A stretch of DNA of 64,000 bases from UTCFX2 sp963788305 (GTDB taxonomy: Bacteria > Chloroflexota > Anaerolineae > Anaerolineales > UBA4823): positions 62,001 to 126,000 of the forward strand of contig CAWBGK010000022.1 of the NCBI GenBank assembly GCA_963788305.1, in the 5' to 3' direction. Each line of letters starts with the position of its first letter. The first letter of the stretch is position 1. The notes under the pieces are model-generated. The model was not told the origin of the DNA and did not search any database. It saw only the letters and a program-made list of their open reading frames with translations. Shown here one piece after another: positions 26,928 to 36,735 of this stretch. Position numbers and translations under genes: made by a program.

Positions 26928-29099
26928 CTATCGGCCTACGAGGATAAAAATCGATCGTCCCGCAGCTGTATAACCTTGTTGATCTTCTAAACGAGGTTCT
27001 GAGCCCGGCTCCCAGATGTCCTGAGGCGCGGGCATGCTGGTATTTGCCGAGACATGCCACTGGCACCCATCAGGCAAGCCCGGCAGCTCGAAAGGAAGCG
27101 TCTCCGAGTGCATGTTCATTCCCACGTAAATGAAATCATCCTGGTGAGCTCCATCCCCGGCGTACTTACCGTTGAGCATGAAACCGATTGCGCGCCCATT
27201 CCAGTCTGCATTCCAGGCCCGGGTACCATGCCAGGTGATATCTGCGAAGCCGGTGCCTTTTACGTCCTGGTTTTGGAAATGGGTTTTGTTCCGCAAGATC
27301 GGGTGTGCATGCCGGAATTCGATCATCTGCTTGAAAAAGCGATACAGGTGAGAGTTCTTGTCCAGCAGAGACCAATCCTGCCAGTTCAGCTCGTTATCGT
27401 GGCAGTAAGTGTTGTTGTTGCCAGACTGGCTGCGGCCCATCTCGTCACCCATCAGGATCATGGGGACCCCCTGGCTGACCAGCATCATCACCGCGGCGTT
27501 CTTGATCTGCTGTGAGCGCAGGGAGTTGATCCAGAAATCGTCCGTAGGACCTTCCCAACCGCAGTTCCAGCTGTAGTTGTCGTTCGAGCCGTCGTTGTTG
27601 TTCTCAAGGTTGTCCCAGTTATGTTTTTCATTGTAGGACACCATGTCCATCAACGTAAACCCATCATGGGCTGTCATGAAGTTGATTGAAGCTGTCGGCC
27701 CACGGCTGCGGTAGAGGTCGGGCGATCCTTGCAGGCGCTGAGCCATCTCGCCGAGCATGCCGGCATCCCCTTTCAGGAAACGGCGAGCCGAATCGCGGAA
27801 TTTGCCGTTCCATTCTGCCCAGCGGCCGTATGCCGGGAAGGAGCCGACCTGGTACAAGCCGCCTGCATCCCAGGCTTCTGCGATCAATTTGCACTTCCCC
27901 AGGATTGGATCATAAGCCAGGGTCTCCAGCAGGGGCGGATTCGCCAGGGGCGCTCCCGAGGAGTCGCGCCCAAGAATCGCGGCAAGGTCGAAACGAAAAC
28001 CATCGATATGAAATTCCGCTGCCCAGTAGCGCAGAGCTTCCAGGACCATGTCCCGCACGATCGGGTTGTTGCAGTTCAGGGTGTTTCCGGTTCCACTGAA
28101 GTTGAAATAATACCCATCCTGGGTCAGGGTATAGTAGGTCGTGTTGTCGATGCCGCGGAAGGAGATCGTGGGGCCAAATTCGTTGCCTTCGGCGGTGTGG
28201 TTGAACACCACATCCAGGATGACTTCGATCCCATTCTTATGCAGCTCTTTCACCAGGGTTTTCAGCTCATCGGCAACCATGGTGCCGTCCCCGGTCCGAC
28301 CGGTGGCGGCATACCCCGCCTTGGGGGCAAAGAATCCAACGGTGCTGTACCCCCAATAGTTCAACTTCTGCCACTGATCAGTATCGGGGTCTTTTTTACC
28401 GTTTTCGAACTCATCGAATTCGTAGATTGGAAGCAATTCGACGCAGTTGATCCCAAGGTCTTTCAGGTAAGGGATCTTGTCGCGAATTGCCGAGAACGTG
28501 CCCGGCTGGCGGACACCGGAAGAGGAGTCCCGCGTGAAAGAGCGCACATGCATCTCATAGATCACCAGGTCTTCGAAGGGAATTTCAAGAGGACGGTCGC
28601 CCTCCCAATCGAAGTCATCATAGACAACCCGGCCGCGGTGCTGGTATGGATCGGACCAATCCGGCTCAGAGCCCCATACATCCCGACCACCGATCGCTCT
28701 GGCATAGGGGTCTAAGAGCACCTGGGAAGGATCAAAACGATGGTATCCCGGCTCACCGCGCCGCACCCTGTGATACGGTCCTTCGAAACGGTATCCATAT
28801 TCGATATTTTCGTAGTCCAGGTCAAACACCGTCATGGTATAGACATTTCCAATCCGGAATTCTCCCCAGACCGTCTCGCCGGTGCTCGCCTTTCGAAACA
28901 TGCCTCGAAACGGGATCTCGACCAGCGGCTCTTTTTCGCCTTTGCGGTAAAGCACCAGCACGCAGTAGCTGGCATGCCTGGAAAAAACGGAAAAATTGAT
29001 GCCGCCAGGGACAATCGTCGCGCCAAATGGATAAGCCCGCCCTGGACGGATTTTATAACCGCCAAATTCATGGGTTGGATAGATATCGATTCGTTCCAT
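26928..29099 (-). CDS. glgX: glycogen debranching enzyme GlgX / isoamylase
   Basis: Cytoplasmic glucan alpha-1,6-glucosidase of glycogen breakdown, 723 residues. An N-terminal CBM48 domain (FGATIVPGGINFSVFSRHA) precedes the GH13 barrel: region I DVVFNHTAEG, region II GFRFDLAAIL with nucleophile Asp371, region III EAWD and region IV FMTAHDGFT. An isoamylase-type C-terminal beta domain follows (WHVSANTSMPAP). The frame is intact. It is flanked by two STAS genes, 10 bases from one and 47 from the other, an unusual position that suggests glycogen use is co-expressed with the signalling module. Confidence 0.93.
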   Translation of the reverse strand: MERIDIYPTHEFGGYKIRPGRAYPFGATIVPGGINFSVFSRHASYCVLVLYRKGEKEPLVEIPFRGMFRKASTGETVWGEFRIGNVYTMTVFDLDYENIEYGYRFEGPYHRVRRGEPGYHRFDPSQVLLDPYARAIGGRDVWGSEPDWSDPYQHRGRVVYDDFDWEGDRPLEIPFEDLVIYEMHVRSFTRDSSSGVRQPGTFSAIRDKIPYLKDLGINCVELLPIYEFDEFENGKKDPDTDQWQKLNYWGYSTVGFFAPKAGYAATGRTGDGTMVADELKTLVKELHKNGIEVILDVVFNHTAEGNEFGPTISFRGIDNTTYYTLTQDGYYFNFSGTGNTLNCNNPIVRDMVLEALRYWAAEFHIDGFRFDLAAILGRDSSGAPLANPPLLETLAYDPILGKCKLIAEAWDAGGLYQVGSFPAYGRWAEWNGKFRDSARRFLKGDAGMLGEMAQRLQGSPDLYRSRGPTASINFMTAHDGFTLMDMVSYNEKHNWDNLENNNDGSNDNYSWNCGWEGPTDDFWINSLRSQQIKNAAVMMLVSQGVPMILMGDEMGRSQSGNNNTYCHDNELNWQDWSLLDKNSHLYRFFKQMIEFRHAHPILRNKTHFQNQDVKGTGFADITWHGTRAWNADWNGRAIGFMLNGKYAGDGAHQDDFIYVGMNMHSETLPFELPGLPDGCQWHVSANTSMPAPQDIWEPGSEPRLEDQQGYTAAGRSIFILVGR

Positions 29100-29109
29100 T
29101 CACAGGTTC

Positions 29110-29445
29110 CTAGCTGGCAAAGGCAGCCATGCCTTCCGCGGTATTGCTGACCACGGTGAAGTGCACCAGGAATCCGGTTGCATCCATGGTTTCCTTGATT
29201 TCATCCGATAATCCACAAAGCACGAGCTTGCCTTTGTTGGCGGTCGAGTGCCGGTAAAGCATCAGCAGCAGCCGGAGCCCAGCGCTGGACATATACTCCA
29301 CCTTGCCCATATCCAGCAGACAATTCTTCCCCGAGCTGACCAGCGGCAGCACTCTTTCCTGCACGATGCTGGCGGTTTTTCCGTCAATATCGCCGATGAT
29401 GACCGCCAGGGTGGCGCCCGCTTGTTCGATGACCTGAATTTCCAT
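29110..29445 (-). CDS. second STAS-domain protein
   Basis: Single STAS domain of 111 residues with VEYMSSAGLRLLLML; Ser54 aligns with the phospho-acceptor of RsbV-like proteins. It differs clearly from the first STAS protein, so it is not a recent duplicate. It lies 2 bases after the AGE-family gene and 10 bases before glgX. It could be an alternative substrate of the RsbW-like kinase and the PP2C phosphatase encoded downstream. Confidence 0.88.
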   Translation of the reverse strand: MEIQVIEQAGATLAVIIGDIDGKTASIVQERVLPLVSSGKNCLLDMGKVEYMSSAGLRLLLMLYRHSTANKGKLVLCGLSDEIKETMDATGFLVHFTVVSNTAEGMAAFAS

Positions 29446-29447
29446 TT

Positions 29448-31290
29448 TCAGCTTCCTCTCTTATAGCTCTCACTCGGGGCGATGCGCACTTTTACCGACA
29501 ACCGCTGCTTGCTGTCCGGCAGGTTGACCGTCAGTTTATCGGCGTCGAATCCATAGTAATCACTCCCATCCACCCAGACCCGCTCGATGAAGACTACTGC
29601 CCTTGGGGAGGATATCCGGCGAGACGTGCAGGATATTGTCCTTGAAACCACCAGGAAGCGGTTTGAAGTAAAGCTCCAACGGTCGTTTTGTGATCAGCAG
29701 GTTGGTATAGACCTGAGCAAGGTAGCACAGCTCAAATGAGTGGTACCCGCTCATCGAATGGCTGCCCTTCAGGCGCTCGGTTCCCATCAGATAGGGGACG
29801 CCGTTCGCGAGCACGTTAAAATAGACCGCTCCATCATCGTGATCCAAGTAGAAAGCGTTGTAGAAGGAAGAGGATTCGCGTGCGATCTTCAGGTATTCTT
29901 GGTCCTTCAAAATGCCATGAAGAATCAGATACGCCAGAATGCCTTGCTCCTGCTGCCACCAGGCCTTGCGGTCGTGGAAAGCATACCGGTACTGAGTCTT
30001 TCCTGGACCGAGGGCGCGTTCCATCACATCGTACCAGCCGCCGCGCTGCTGGTCACCGCCGATCGAAGGCATGGTCGCGGCAATCTTGCGAGCAAATTTC
30101 TCATATTCCTTCTTGGGAAGCTCTCCGTACATGCGCATCAGGTTCCAGGCGATCTTCAGGTTGTGACCGACCACGCCTCGATTTTGCTGCCACATGTGGG
30201 TCCTGTCAGGGGACCAGTCTTCGAAGAATTTCTCCTGGACAAATGGGCTGTTCTTATAATCCTGGAAGTGGGTGGTGATGGTGTCAAAGGTGAACTCAAG
30301 CATCTTGAAATAGCGTTCTTCGCCGGTCGCCAGGTAAAGGTTGATCAGATAAGCCGGGGCATGATCTCCGACCGAGTTCCAGTTCTTCTTGGCCTTGTTT
30401 GCACCAAGGCTTTCGGCGCGCGGATCGAGCATGATCGGATCCAGATGCGAGAAATATCCCCCTTTCTCCTTGTCCAGGAAGAAACGGTCAAACAGGTCCA
30501 CGGTCAGTTCGGCATCTCTCAGAATCGCCGGGTCGCCGGTGATGCGGTAGGTCTGGATCGGTCCTGCCAGGGCGTAGATTTGTTCGTAGGCCGGGATGGC
30601 GTCAAAATCATCGCCAAATTCCGAGGCAAAGATCTTGGTTTCACGCCGTCCATCGACATCAATGCCGTGATACCAGTAGGCAATTTTCTCATCCGGATCA
30701 TAAAAACGCATATGATCGCGGAGATAAAGGGTGCCTTTTTCGGCTGCCTCCAAAAAACGGTCGTCGCCGCTGAGCAGGTAGGCAGATGCAAATCCGTAAA
30801 CCAGGCGCGAGATCGTATCCGTCTCCTGGCGGTAGTGGTCCATGGATTTCTCGCCAGAAAGGGAGAGCGTCGTGCGGTAGTTCTTGTAGTCGATCTCCTG
30901 ATCATTAAACTGGGCTTTCAAATAGAACGCACCCAAAGAGCGAATCTGGTCGATCCACCAATCCTGGCGCTCGAAATCGAACGAATCCGGGCGAGCCGAG
31001 GGGAAGACCAGGTATTGGGCTTCTAAATCATAGCCGTCCTTTTCAGGATAGAAGATCGAATACGCGTACAGATAGCGACCGGGGGTGAGCATATCGCGGA
31101 TCTGACCTCCGCACCAGTGACGGGGATGCTCGAGGTTGTTGACGATCCAGGCATAGGTGCCGGGGGCGAATTTGATATTATATTCACGTCCGCTGTTCGC
31201 CTTGAGCGTGAATACATCTCTTTCCCGGTCAAAACCGGTGACATACCCTGCAACCGTATCCGAGAAAGTAAAACCTATTTCGTTAGCCAT
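29448..31290 (-). CDS. AGE-family (alpha/alpha)6-barrel enzyme, one frameshift
   Basis: Large protein of about 613 residues. The first 100 residues form a beta-rich extension (FSDTVAGYVTGFDRERDVF). The (alpha/alpha)6 barrel related to N-acylglucosamine and cellobiose 2-epimerases follows, with RLVYGFASAYLLSGDDRFLE, NRGVVGHNLKIAWNLMRMYG and WWQQEQGILAYLILHGI. A C-terminal beta segment includes VWVDGSDYYGFDADKLTVNL. The frame changes near 29605, one extra G in GGG; the true end is TAG at 29448. The family isomerises or otherwise handles free sugars, and the neighbouring glgX fits carbohydrate work. The substrate is unknown. Confidence 0.78.
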
Positions 31291-31338
31291 TGCTGCTCCT
31301 TTGATGAAAAATAAGAACCGATGTTTTCCAAGATAAGT

Positions 31339-31772
31339 TCACCCTGGAAAGGCAGGTGGATTTTCTTCATCCTGGTAACCCTGAGTGATTTCCACGATAT
31401 TGCCTTCAGGGTCAGCCACCCAGACCGTGCGCCAGCCGGGGATAAATCCCATCGAAATCGAACGGGCCGAGGGTAATCCTGGCATCCGGACCCATTTCTT
31501 CGAGTTTTTCGTCCACGCTCTCGACCTTAAAGGCCAGATGGCGCCATTCCGAATACCAGGGACCATCTTCGAGCGCATGCGGGACAGGTCGCGCTTCCCT
31601 GGACTGAAACAACTCCAGATAGGCGTTTTCATTCTTGATAAATACGATCTGGTTCCCATCGCCCAGTGGGATCAAGCGAGCCCGGCGAAATCCAAAATAG
31701 CGGGAGTAAAATTTTTCAATCGCCAGCGGATCGTTGCAGGCGATTGCGACATGATGAAGAATTAAACGACAT
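31339..31772 (-). CDS. VOC-family (glyoxalase-like) metalloprotein, two frameshifts
   Basis: About 143 residues after correction, one vicinal-oxygen-chelate unit pair. Four candidate metal ligands are visible: His in LHHVAIACND, Glu in AYLELFQS, His in WRHLAFKV and Glu in GNIVEITQ, the pattern of glyoxalase I and extradiol-type enzymes. The start ATG 31772 has an excellent ribosome site (AGGAGGA). Frames change just after the start (one extra T) and near 31460 (one extra base). It lies between the DJ-1 gene and the AGE gene, 26 and 48 bases away. The chemistry is unknown. Confidence 0.8.
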
Positions 31773-31798
31773 TTCAGCAGTCCTCCTGGTTGCTTCGC

Positions 31799-32368
31799 TT
31801 AACGCTCGGCAAGGATATCGATGATCTTGCGTGCGAACTGGTGGCAATGCTGCCCGGTTCGCCCGGTCACAAGGTCGCCATCCACAACAACATCCTGGTC
31901 GGTATAGATTGCGCCCATATTAATTACATCGCCATGCAGGTTATTATGGGCTACGACCCTGCGGCCGCGAACCAGCTCTGGGGCAGGCGCCAGCAGCCAC
32001 ATCCCGTGGCAGATGATCCCTTTGAGGATCGACGACTCGGCAAAAGCACGCTTAAGAAATTGTGTCGCCGGAGGAAGCACGTTCACATCTTCGGTGTAGC
32101 GCAGGCGATCAGACACGATCGCAGATGGCACGATGATGGCCGAATAGCTGAGCAATTCTGCATCGGTCATATTCTCGAAGCTCTCCGAACATACAAACGG
32201 AGCACGATATTCATGACCGTAGAAGGTGAGAGACGGCTGGCCCCACAGGCGGGTGAGCCAATGCAGCTCGATCCCTTCTTCCGGGAAGCGGTGCTCGTAA
32301 TAGAATATTTCCTTTTCGTAAAAGTCGCCTTCGATCAGGACCCCGATTTTCTTACCCGACTGGCTCAT
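31799..32368 (-). CDS. DJ-1/PfpI-family protein (first of two)
   Basis: Cytoplasmic protein of 189 residues with the DJ-1/PfpI alpha/beta fold: KIGVLIEGDFYEKEI at the N-terminus, the nucleophile elbow GIICHGMWLLAP with Cys120-His121, and VVVDGDLVTGRTGQHCHQF near the end. Relatives include proteases, glyoxalase III-type enzymes, protein deglycases and isonitrile hydratases. ATG 32368 (MSQSGKK) was chosen because longer readings enter the upstream gene. It lies 28 bases after the GMC oxidoreductase. Confidence 0.87.
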   Translation of the reverse strand: MSQSGKKIGVLIEGDFYEKEIFYYEHRFPEEGIELHWLTRLWGQPSLTFYGHEYRAPFVCSESFENMTDAELLSYSAIIVPSAIVSDRLRYTEDVNVLPPATQFLKRAFAESSILKGIICHGMWLLAPAPELVRGRRVVAHNNLHGDVINMGAIYTDQDVVVDGDLVTGRTGQHCHQFARKIIDILAER

Positions 32369-32396
32369 GCTGGCTTCCCTTTCAGTCCTTGGTGTT

Positions 32397-33927
32397 TTAT
32401 AAACCGTGCTCACGGCGGATGAAATCAGCCGCACGCTCGCCGATCATCACGATAGCGGTGTGAGGATTGCCAGTCACGACAGCCGGCATCACGCTTGCGT
32501 CAGCTACACGCAGTCCTTTCACACCATAGACTCTCAACTCCGGATCCACCACCGCAAGCGAATTGATCCCCATCTTGCAAGAGCCAGACTGGTGGTGATA
32601 CGAGTTGGCTTTCTGGCGCAGGAATTGAACGAGATCGCTGTCGGTCACATATTCCGGTCCGGGCAGCAGCTCGCCTTTCAAGTCATTGGAGAAGGCCTGG
32701 CTGGCAAAGATCTCCCGGCTGATTTTAACACCCTGGACCATCTTGCGCATATCCGAATCTTCCGCCAGGTAATTGGGGTTAAGCAGCGGTTTTTCCAGGG
32801 GATCCTTGCTTGCGAGCCTAACCCAGCCACGCGAGAGGCCGCTGCAAACCAGGGATGATCGTGATCGAATTGGGATGGCTCTGACCGATGATGATATCGA
32901 AAGGTACATGCACCAGGTTGAACTGAAGATCCGGGCCGAGCAAGCGGGGATCGCTCCTGGTAAACAAGGCGGCTTCGGAAAGATTAAGATTTCCCGGTGG
33001 GACAGGCTCGCGCGTCGTCGCGGATCACTCCGGTCAAGACATGGTTGTGGAAATTTTCTCCCACACCGGGCAGATCGACCACAACAGGCTTTTCGAACTC
33101 CTTCAGCTGCCTGGCGCTTCCAATCCCCGAATTCAGCAAGATATGCGGCGACTCAAGCGCACCTGCGCTGAGGATTACTTCCTGACGGGCACGAACTCGC
33201 TGCAGCCTGCCATCCTGGAAAAATTCCGCACCCACGCAGCGGGTCCCTTCCATGATCAGGCGGGTCACCTGAGCATTGACCTGCAAGGTCACATTCGGAC
33301 GCTGGAGGGCAGGCAGCAGGCAGGATACCGCCATGCTGGCGCGTTTGCCGTCGCGTCCGATATTCACATGGTGCCAGCCGGCGCCTTCCATTTGCGGACC
33401 GTTAAAATCCTCGGTTCTTGGATAGCCCAGCTCGAGACAGGCATCGATAAACATCCGGGAAAATTTATTCGGATTGTGGTTCCCGGCGTTGATCACGCTC
33501 AGCGGACCGCCCTGCCCAACCAGATCGCTGGTGCGGTCTTCTTGATCCTCCACCCGCTTGAAGAAGGGCAGGACTTCGTCGAAAGACCAGCCAACCGCGC
33601 CGTTGTAAGCCCAATTGTCGAAGTCTGAGCGGTGCCCGCGGATGTGCATCATGATATAGAGCTGGCTGCTTCCGCCGATCACTTTGCCGCGGGGTTCGTA
33701 AGTCTGGCGGCCATTCAAGCCTTCCTGCGGCACACTCGAATACCCCCAGTCGTACGGCGAACCGAGCAGCGTGTACCAGACGGAAGGGTTCTCCATGTTC
33801 TCCGGGATTTGAGCGCCGCCTGCTTCAATCACCAGGACACTTTGGCATCCGGGTTCTCGCTCAACCGGTACGTCACCATAGAGCCAGCCGAACCGGCGCC
33901 GATAACGATAAAATCATAATCGCTCAT
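32397..33927 (-). CDS. GMC-family flavin oxidoreductase, several frameshifts
   Basis: Choline dehydrogenase/alcohol oxidase-type flavoenzyme, about 505 residues. The N-terminal FAD-binding motif is DFIVIGAGSAGSMVTYRLSE. Then come GKVIGGSSQLYIMMHIRGH, AGALESPHILLNSGIG and the C-terminal catalytic region SYHHQSGSCKMG with VTGNPHTAIVMIGERAADFI. Frames change near 33845, 32985 and 32830. The middle segment PDLQFNLVHVPFDI is found in a third frame, so nothing is missing. ATG 33927 overlaps the stop of the preceding NTF2 gene (ATGA). It oxidises an alcohol in all characterised relatives; the substrate here is unknown. Confidence 0.85.
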
Positions 33928-34322
33928 TTCGCTAACCCTCCGAAATCTGGCGAATAAAAGGCTCGAATGGTTTTGAGTTCATGGGCATTCTGCATGTAGA
34001 TAATCTTTCCATCCTTGAAGCGGTAATAATTCATCACATCGCATTCGATCGGCTCATCCGGGTATTTTGCGGCGCGAGCCGAGATGTGCGAGATGATCAT
34101 CCCCTTATCCGCTTCCACCACGGCTTCGCGCAAGTTGTTCTGGAAGCGGGCGTAAGCCTTTCCCATCCCAGCCATCATCGGCCGCAGGGTCGCCAGACCT
34201 TCGATTCTCCCGGCTAGCTGCTCATCCATGATCATGTCGTCGGCAAACAGGTCGCACCAGGCATCCCAATTTCCGGCGTTTGCGTATTCGAAATACTTCT
34301 TGATAATCGTATGGTTGTCCAC
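33924..34322 (-). CDS. NTF2/SnoaL-like protein A
   Basis: Small alpha+beta cone-fold protein of 132 residues: IIKKYFEYANAGNWDAWCDLFADDMIMDE starts the fold, and the C-terminal strand is YYRFKDGKIIYMQNAHE. It belongs to the general SnoaL-like group and is only remotely similar to the other copies in this cluster. It is translationally coupled to the GMC oxidoreductase (ATGA overlap), which suggests the two act together, for example on the oxidised product. No catalytic residues can be assigned safely. Confidence 0.8.
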   Translation of the reverse strand: MDNHTIIKKYFEYANAGNWDAWCDLFADDMIMDEQLAGRIEGLATLRPMMAGMGKAYARFQNNLREAVVEADKGMIISHISARAAKYPDEPIECDVMNYYRFKDGKIIYMQNAHELKTIRAFYSPDFGGLAK

Positions 34323-34358
34323 CTTGATTGCTCCTAAACTAATATAATGGCTGGCCGA

Positions 34359-34820
34359 TCAGGCTCCAGCGGCTGCTCCGGCGACACCAAGCTGCTGCAT
34401 CAGGCCGAGCATGTCGACGTTATACCAGCTCTCGACCACCAGACCACCTGCGAAGCGCAGAATGCCTATTTCTCCCCAGGTGGCTTTCTTTCCGGTCGCG
34501 GGTATCCCCATCAGCTCGCCGGTCTGAGTGCCGGTCTGAGAAAAGTAGACCAGGACGTAATCGCCGTCCGCCAGCAGGTCGATGATCCGGGTCGAATAGT
34601 CCGGCATGGCATTTCGGAACATGCCGGCAATCAGCTTTACGCCCTCGCCGCCTTTGGGGAGCGTCGGAGCGGACGGGCTGGTGGCTTGAGGGTGAAAGAC
34701 TTCGTCTGCAAATGCAAGGTTGCCTTTGTCCCATACTTCTTCGAAAAACCGGCGGGTGATCGCCTTGTTTTCAGCCGGCGAGGTCTGGCGCTTCCCGCTG
34801 ACGTACGGCGGGACTGGCAC
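34359..34820 (-). CDS. SnoaL-type 'ester cyclase' family protein B
   Basis: Protein of 153 residues with the pattern shared by most copies in this cluster: NKAITRRFFEEVWDKGNLAFADE, MFRNAMPDY, TQTGELMGIPATGKKATW and the C-terminal DMLGLMQQLGV followed by an Ala/Gly tail. It is closest to copy D. SnoaL relatives catalyse aldol-type ring closure, epoxide hydrolysis or isomerisation, but many have no known reaction. Gaps to its neighbours are 13 and 36 bases. Confidence 0.82.
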   Translation of the reverse strand: MPVPPYVSGKRQTSPAENKAITRRFFEEVWDKGNLAFADEVFHPQATSPSAPTLPKGGEGVKLIAGMFRNAMPDYSTRIIDLLADGDYVLVYFSQTGTQTGELMGIPATGKKATWGEIGILRFAGGLVVESWYNVDMLGLMQQLGVAGAAAGA

Positions 34821-34833
34821 AGGTGGAATTGAT

Positions 34834-35358
34834 TCAGCATCCTGGTTGGGCTGGGATGACGCCCATTTGCTGCATCACGCTCAATCCATCCCATTCCTGC
34901 CAGCGTGCGTCCATCAGCCCGGAATCGTTGAAACGGAAGATCGCGGTCCCGGTCCATTCGACGTATCTTCCGGTCGGCGGCGCCATTCCCAGGAAATTTC
35001 CATTGTGCGTGCCGCCCAGCGTGCCGCGCACGCCGATCAGGCTGCCTTCTGCAACCATGAGGTCCACACGAAAGCTTAAATCGGGCATGGATGAGAGGAA
35101 CTGGCGGTAAAGGTCCCGGAATTCTCCGGCTCCGTGCAAATCTCGAAAACCGGCGCCTCCAAAGCTGACGAAATCCGCTGCGAACATCTCGTCAAAAACA
35201 TCCAGGTTCTGGCGGTTTGACTCTGCGTAAAGACGGATCATCGCCGCTTTCATCTCATTGATCGTCAGCTGAGCACGCGGGATCGTGCTCACTTCCAACG
35301 GATAAAGACTGCCGTCCCAGACTCGTTCGGGCATACGATGGGTTTTTAATGCCTCCAT
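34834..35358 (-). CDS. SnoaL-type protein C
   Basis: About 174 residues, with an N-terminal extension of about 30 residues (MEALKTHRMPERVWDGSLYP) before the NTF2 fold. Conserved elements are LYRQFLSSMPDLSFRVDLMV, GGTHNGNFLGMAPPTGRYVEW and DGLSVMQQMGVIPAQP. I chose ATG 35358 because GAGG lies upstream; an in-frame ATG at 35376 overlaps the end of copy D. The C-terminal MQQMG motif is shared with copies B, E, G and H. Confidence 0.8.
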   Translation of the reverse strand: MEALKTHRMPERVWDGSLYPLEVSTIPRAQLTINEMKAAMIRLYAESNRQNLDVFDEMFAADFVSFGGAGFRDLHGAGEFRDLYRQFLSSMPDLSFRVDLMVAEGSLIGVRGTLGGTHNGNFLGMAPPTGRYVEWTGTAIFRFNDSGLMDARWQEWDGLSVMQQMGVIPAQPGC

Positions 35359-35368
35359 CGATAAACCC

Positions 35369-35782
35369 TCATGCATTACCGGATAGCTGGTTGATCATGC
35401 TGAGCATATCGACTTCGTACCAGCTCTCTTCAATCTTGCCATCCTGGATGCGAAGCACGCCGATCTCCGTCCAGGTCGCCTTCCGGCCGCTGGGCGCCAT
35501 CCCCATCAATTCCGCCCCGGTGTGCGTCCCGCTTTGGGTGAAGCGAGCCGCAACCTGCTTTTCATCGGCGACCACCAGATCAATCTTCATGTTGTAATCC
35601 GGCATCGCCTCGCGGAACATGCCAGCGAGCATTTTGACGCTGTCCGGACCTTTGGGAAGATCCGGCGCGCTGGGACTGGTGTGCTCTGGTGAAAACAGCT
35701 CATCTGCGACAGCCAGGTTGCCCTTATTCCAAATCTCTTCGATCATGCGCTGCATGATCGCCTTGTTCTGCTCTACCGTCAT
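35369..35782 (-). CDS. SnoaL-type protein D
   Basis: Protein of 137 residues with NKAIMQRMIEEIWNKGNLAVADE, MFREAMPDYNMKIDLVV, GTHTGAELMGMAPSGRKATW and DMLSMINQLSG. It is the closest relative of copy B, including the HTSPSAPDLPKGPDSVKML segment matching TSPSAPTLPKGGEGVKLI. ATG 35782 follows GGAGG; TTG and ATG codons further upstream are less likely. Confidence 0.82.
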   Translation of the reverse strand: MTVEQNKAIMQRMIEEIWNKGNLAVADELFSPEHTSPSAPDLPKGPDSVKMLAGMFREAMPDYNMKIDLVVADEKQVAARFTQSGTHTGAELMGMAPSGRKATWTEIGVLRIQDGKIEESWYEVDMLSMINQLSGNA

Positions 35783-35812
35783 GATTGCCTCCATCTGCAA
35801 AATGAAATTTAA

Positions 35813-36702
35813 TTAATGAGTTGCCGCCGTCACGGCTGGCGATCGCGACCAGAACTGGTCGTATTGGGCGGTGCCGTCCCCAAAAATTGCGCCTTTACCG
35901 GCGATGATCTTTCCACCACGCCAGCGCAGGACATTTGCGACCTCGATATCCAATGTCTTGGTTGGATGTTCCCGTTCGAGAACCCTGGTTGCGTGTCAGG
36001 ACAACGGCATAATCTCCAGTCACAAGCACTTTGCCAGCAACGGGCACCATCTTGAAGCTGTGGTCTGACTGCTCGCCAAGCATGCGCATGAAAGTCAGGA
36101 ACTCTTCCAGGCTGTAGTACCAGCCGGAATATTCATTGTGACCGGGGACCTGCCAGACCAGATCTTCGGACCAATACTCTTTGATCCTGGATAGATCCCC
36201 AGAGGCTGAGGGCGTCGTAGGCTTCGAGGACATAGGCTGGCGTGACTGCAGCCTCGATCGGCTGGAGAGCTGGCTGGTTTGGGGCTGGAATTGCGCCCAT
36301 CTGCTGCATCATCCCGAGCATATTCAGCTCACCCCAACCTTCAGCGATCTTGCCGTTCACCACCCGGTCGATGCCGATCGAGGTCACCTCGACCCGTTTT
36401 CCGCTGGGAGGTACGCCGTAAAAATCCCCCATGTGCGTTCCCCGAAAGGTCATTCGAATCACGGACAGGTCGTTCTCGGTGAGGATGTCATCCATGGACA
36501 TCCGACCATCCGGGAATGCTTTGTGCCAGACCTGGACCATTTCTGCAACGCCATTGGGACCCTGCTTGATGTCCTGACCGCCCGCCCCGTGGGCTGTAAA
36601 TTCAGGATCGACCAGCTCCTGGGTGATCGCGTAATTCTTTTTATTCCAGAGTTCTTCAAACCAGCGGGAAAATAACTCCCGATGCTCGTCTGCTCTTGAC
36701 AT
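35813..36702 (-). CDS. two-domain NTF2/SnoaL protein E, two frameshifts
   Basis: About 295 residues with two tandem cone-fold domains. Domain 1 (about 1-145) is of SnoaL type: EELWNKKNYAITQELVDP, GTHMGDFYGVPPSGKRVEV and LNMLGMMQQMGAIPAP. Domain 2 belongs to a different subtype: VLEAYDALSLWG, WQVPGHNEYSGWYYSLEEFL and KGAIFGDGTAQYDQFWS. Frames change near 36200 and 35960. It is a paralogue of copy H, and its second domain is paralogous to copy J. The start ATG 36702 follows GGAGGG. Confidence 0.8.
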
Positions 36703-36735
36703 AAGATTTTCCCTCCAATACTGATCGAAACCCGA

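Noticed and set aside
27729..28715. Long plus-strand open frame of 328 codons opposite glgX
   Set aside because: It is a shadow of a high-GC gene: glgX has all GH13 motifs, while the opposite frame has no recognisable domain.
29740..31026. Plus-strand open frame of 428 codons opposite the AGE gene
   Set aside because: It is an antisense shadow with no ribosome site or recognisable domain. The AGE protein is clear on the other strand.
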